A stretch of DNA of 6,696 nt from Candidatus Omnitrophota bacterium (GTDB lineage: Bacteria > Omnitrophota > Gorgyraeia > Pluralincolimonadales > Pluralincolimonadaceae). A model generated the notes under the pieces. The model was given only the letters and a program-made list of their open reading frames with translations, searched no databases and was not told the DNA's origin. The number at the start of each line of letters is the position of its first letter. Within the stretch, counting starts at the first letter, position 1. The stretch spans positions 1-6,696 of the forward strand of contig JAQTVK010000052.1 of the NCBI GenBank assembly GCA_028706795.1, in the 5' to 3' direction. This document shows, in pieces, positions 6,665 to 6,696 of this stretch. Position numbers and translations under genes: made by a program.

Positions 6665-6696
6665 GTTGCTCGGTATACAGGAATCGTACAGTTCTG

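Overview
All six genes in this window lie on the minus strand, so transcription runs from the right edge to the left. The DNA is moderately GC-rich. Two proteins have ordinary signal peptides, and the sugar-binding protein has no lipobox cysteine. This points to a diderm bacterium with a periplasm. A B12-type radical SAM enzyme beside a XylFGH-like sugar transporter, together with a recurring-looking palindromic intergenic element, reminds me of uncultured Omnitrophota-like genomes. That assignment is a tentative impression, not a demonstrated result.

Layout from right to left. Positions 6696-6487 hold a promoter with a perfect TATAAT box, followed by a double-hairpin palindromic element inside the predicted leader. 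Next comes a 472-residue cobalamin-binding-domain radical SAM protein (6486-5068). After 33 bases come three transporter genes: a periplasmic sugar-binding protein (5034-4045), a double-domain ATPase starting at TTG (4034-2508), and a membrane permease (2511-1390). The transporter genes are separated by 10 bases and by a 4-base overlap, so they are very probably one operon. The radical SAM gene is probably its first member.

After a 73-base gap containing an inverted repeat, a small exported protein of unknown function with paired WVP motifs is encoded at 1316-882. It ends at a strong intrinsic terminator (about 826-860). A separate promoter at 781-809 then drives a ZIP-family metal transporter (752-9), whose stop codon lies just inside the left edge.

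The transporter resembles the D-xylose/multiple-monosaccharide (XylFGH/GguAB) branch of the CUT2 family. The imported sugar cannot be fixed from sequence alone, because no isomerase, kinase or glycosidase is in view. The substrate of the radical SAM protein is also unknown. I found no RNA gene, CRISPR array, transposase or broken gene. The most unusual items are the palindromic element between promoter and gene, the radical SAM/sugar-transporter pairing, and the small WVP exported protein.
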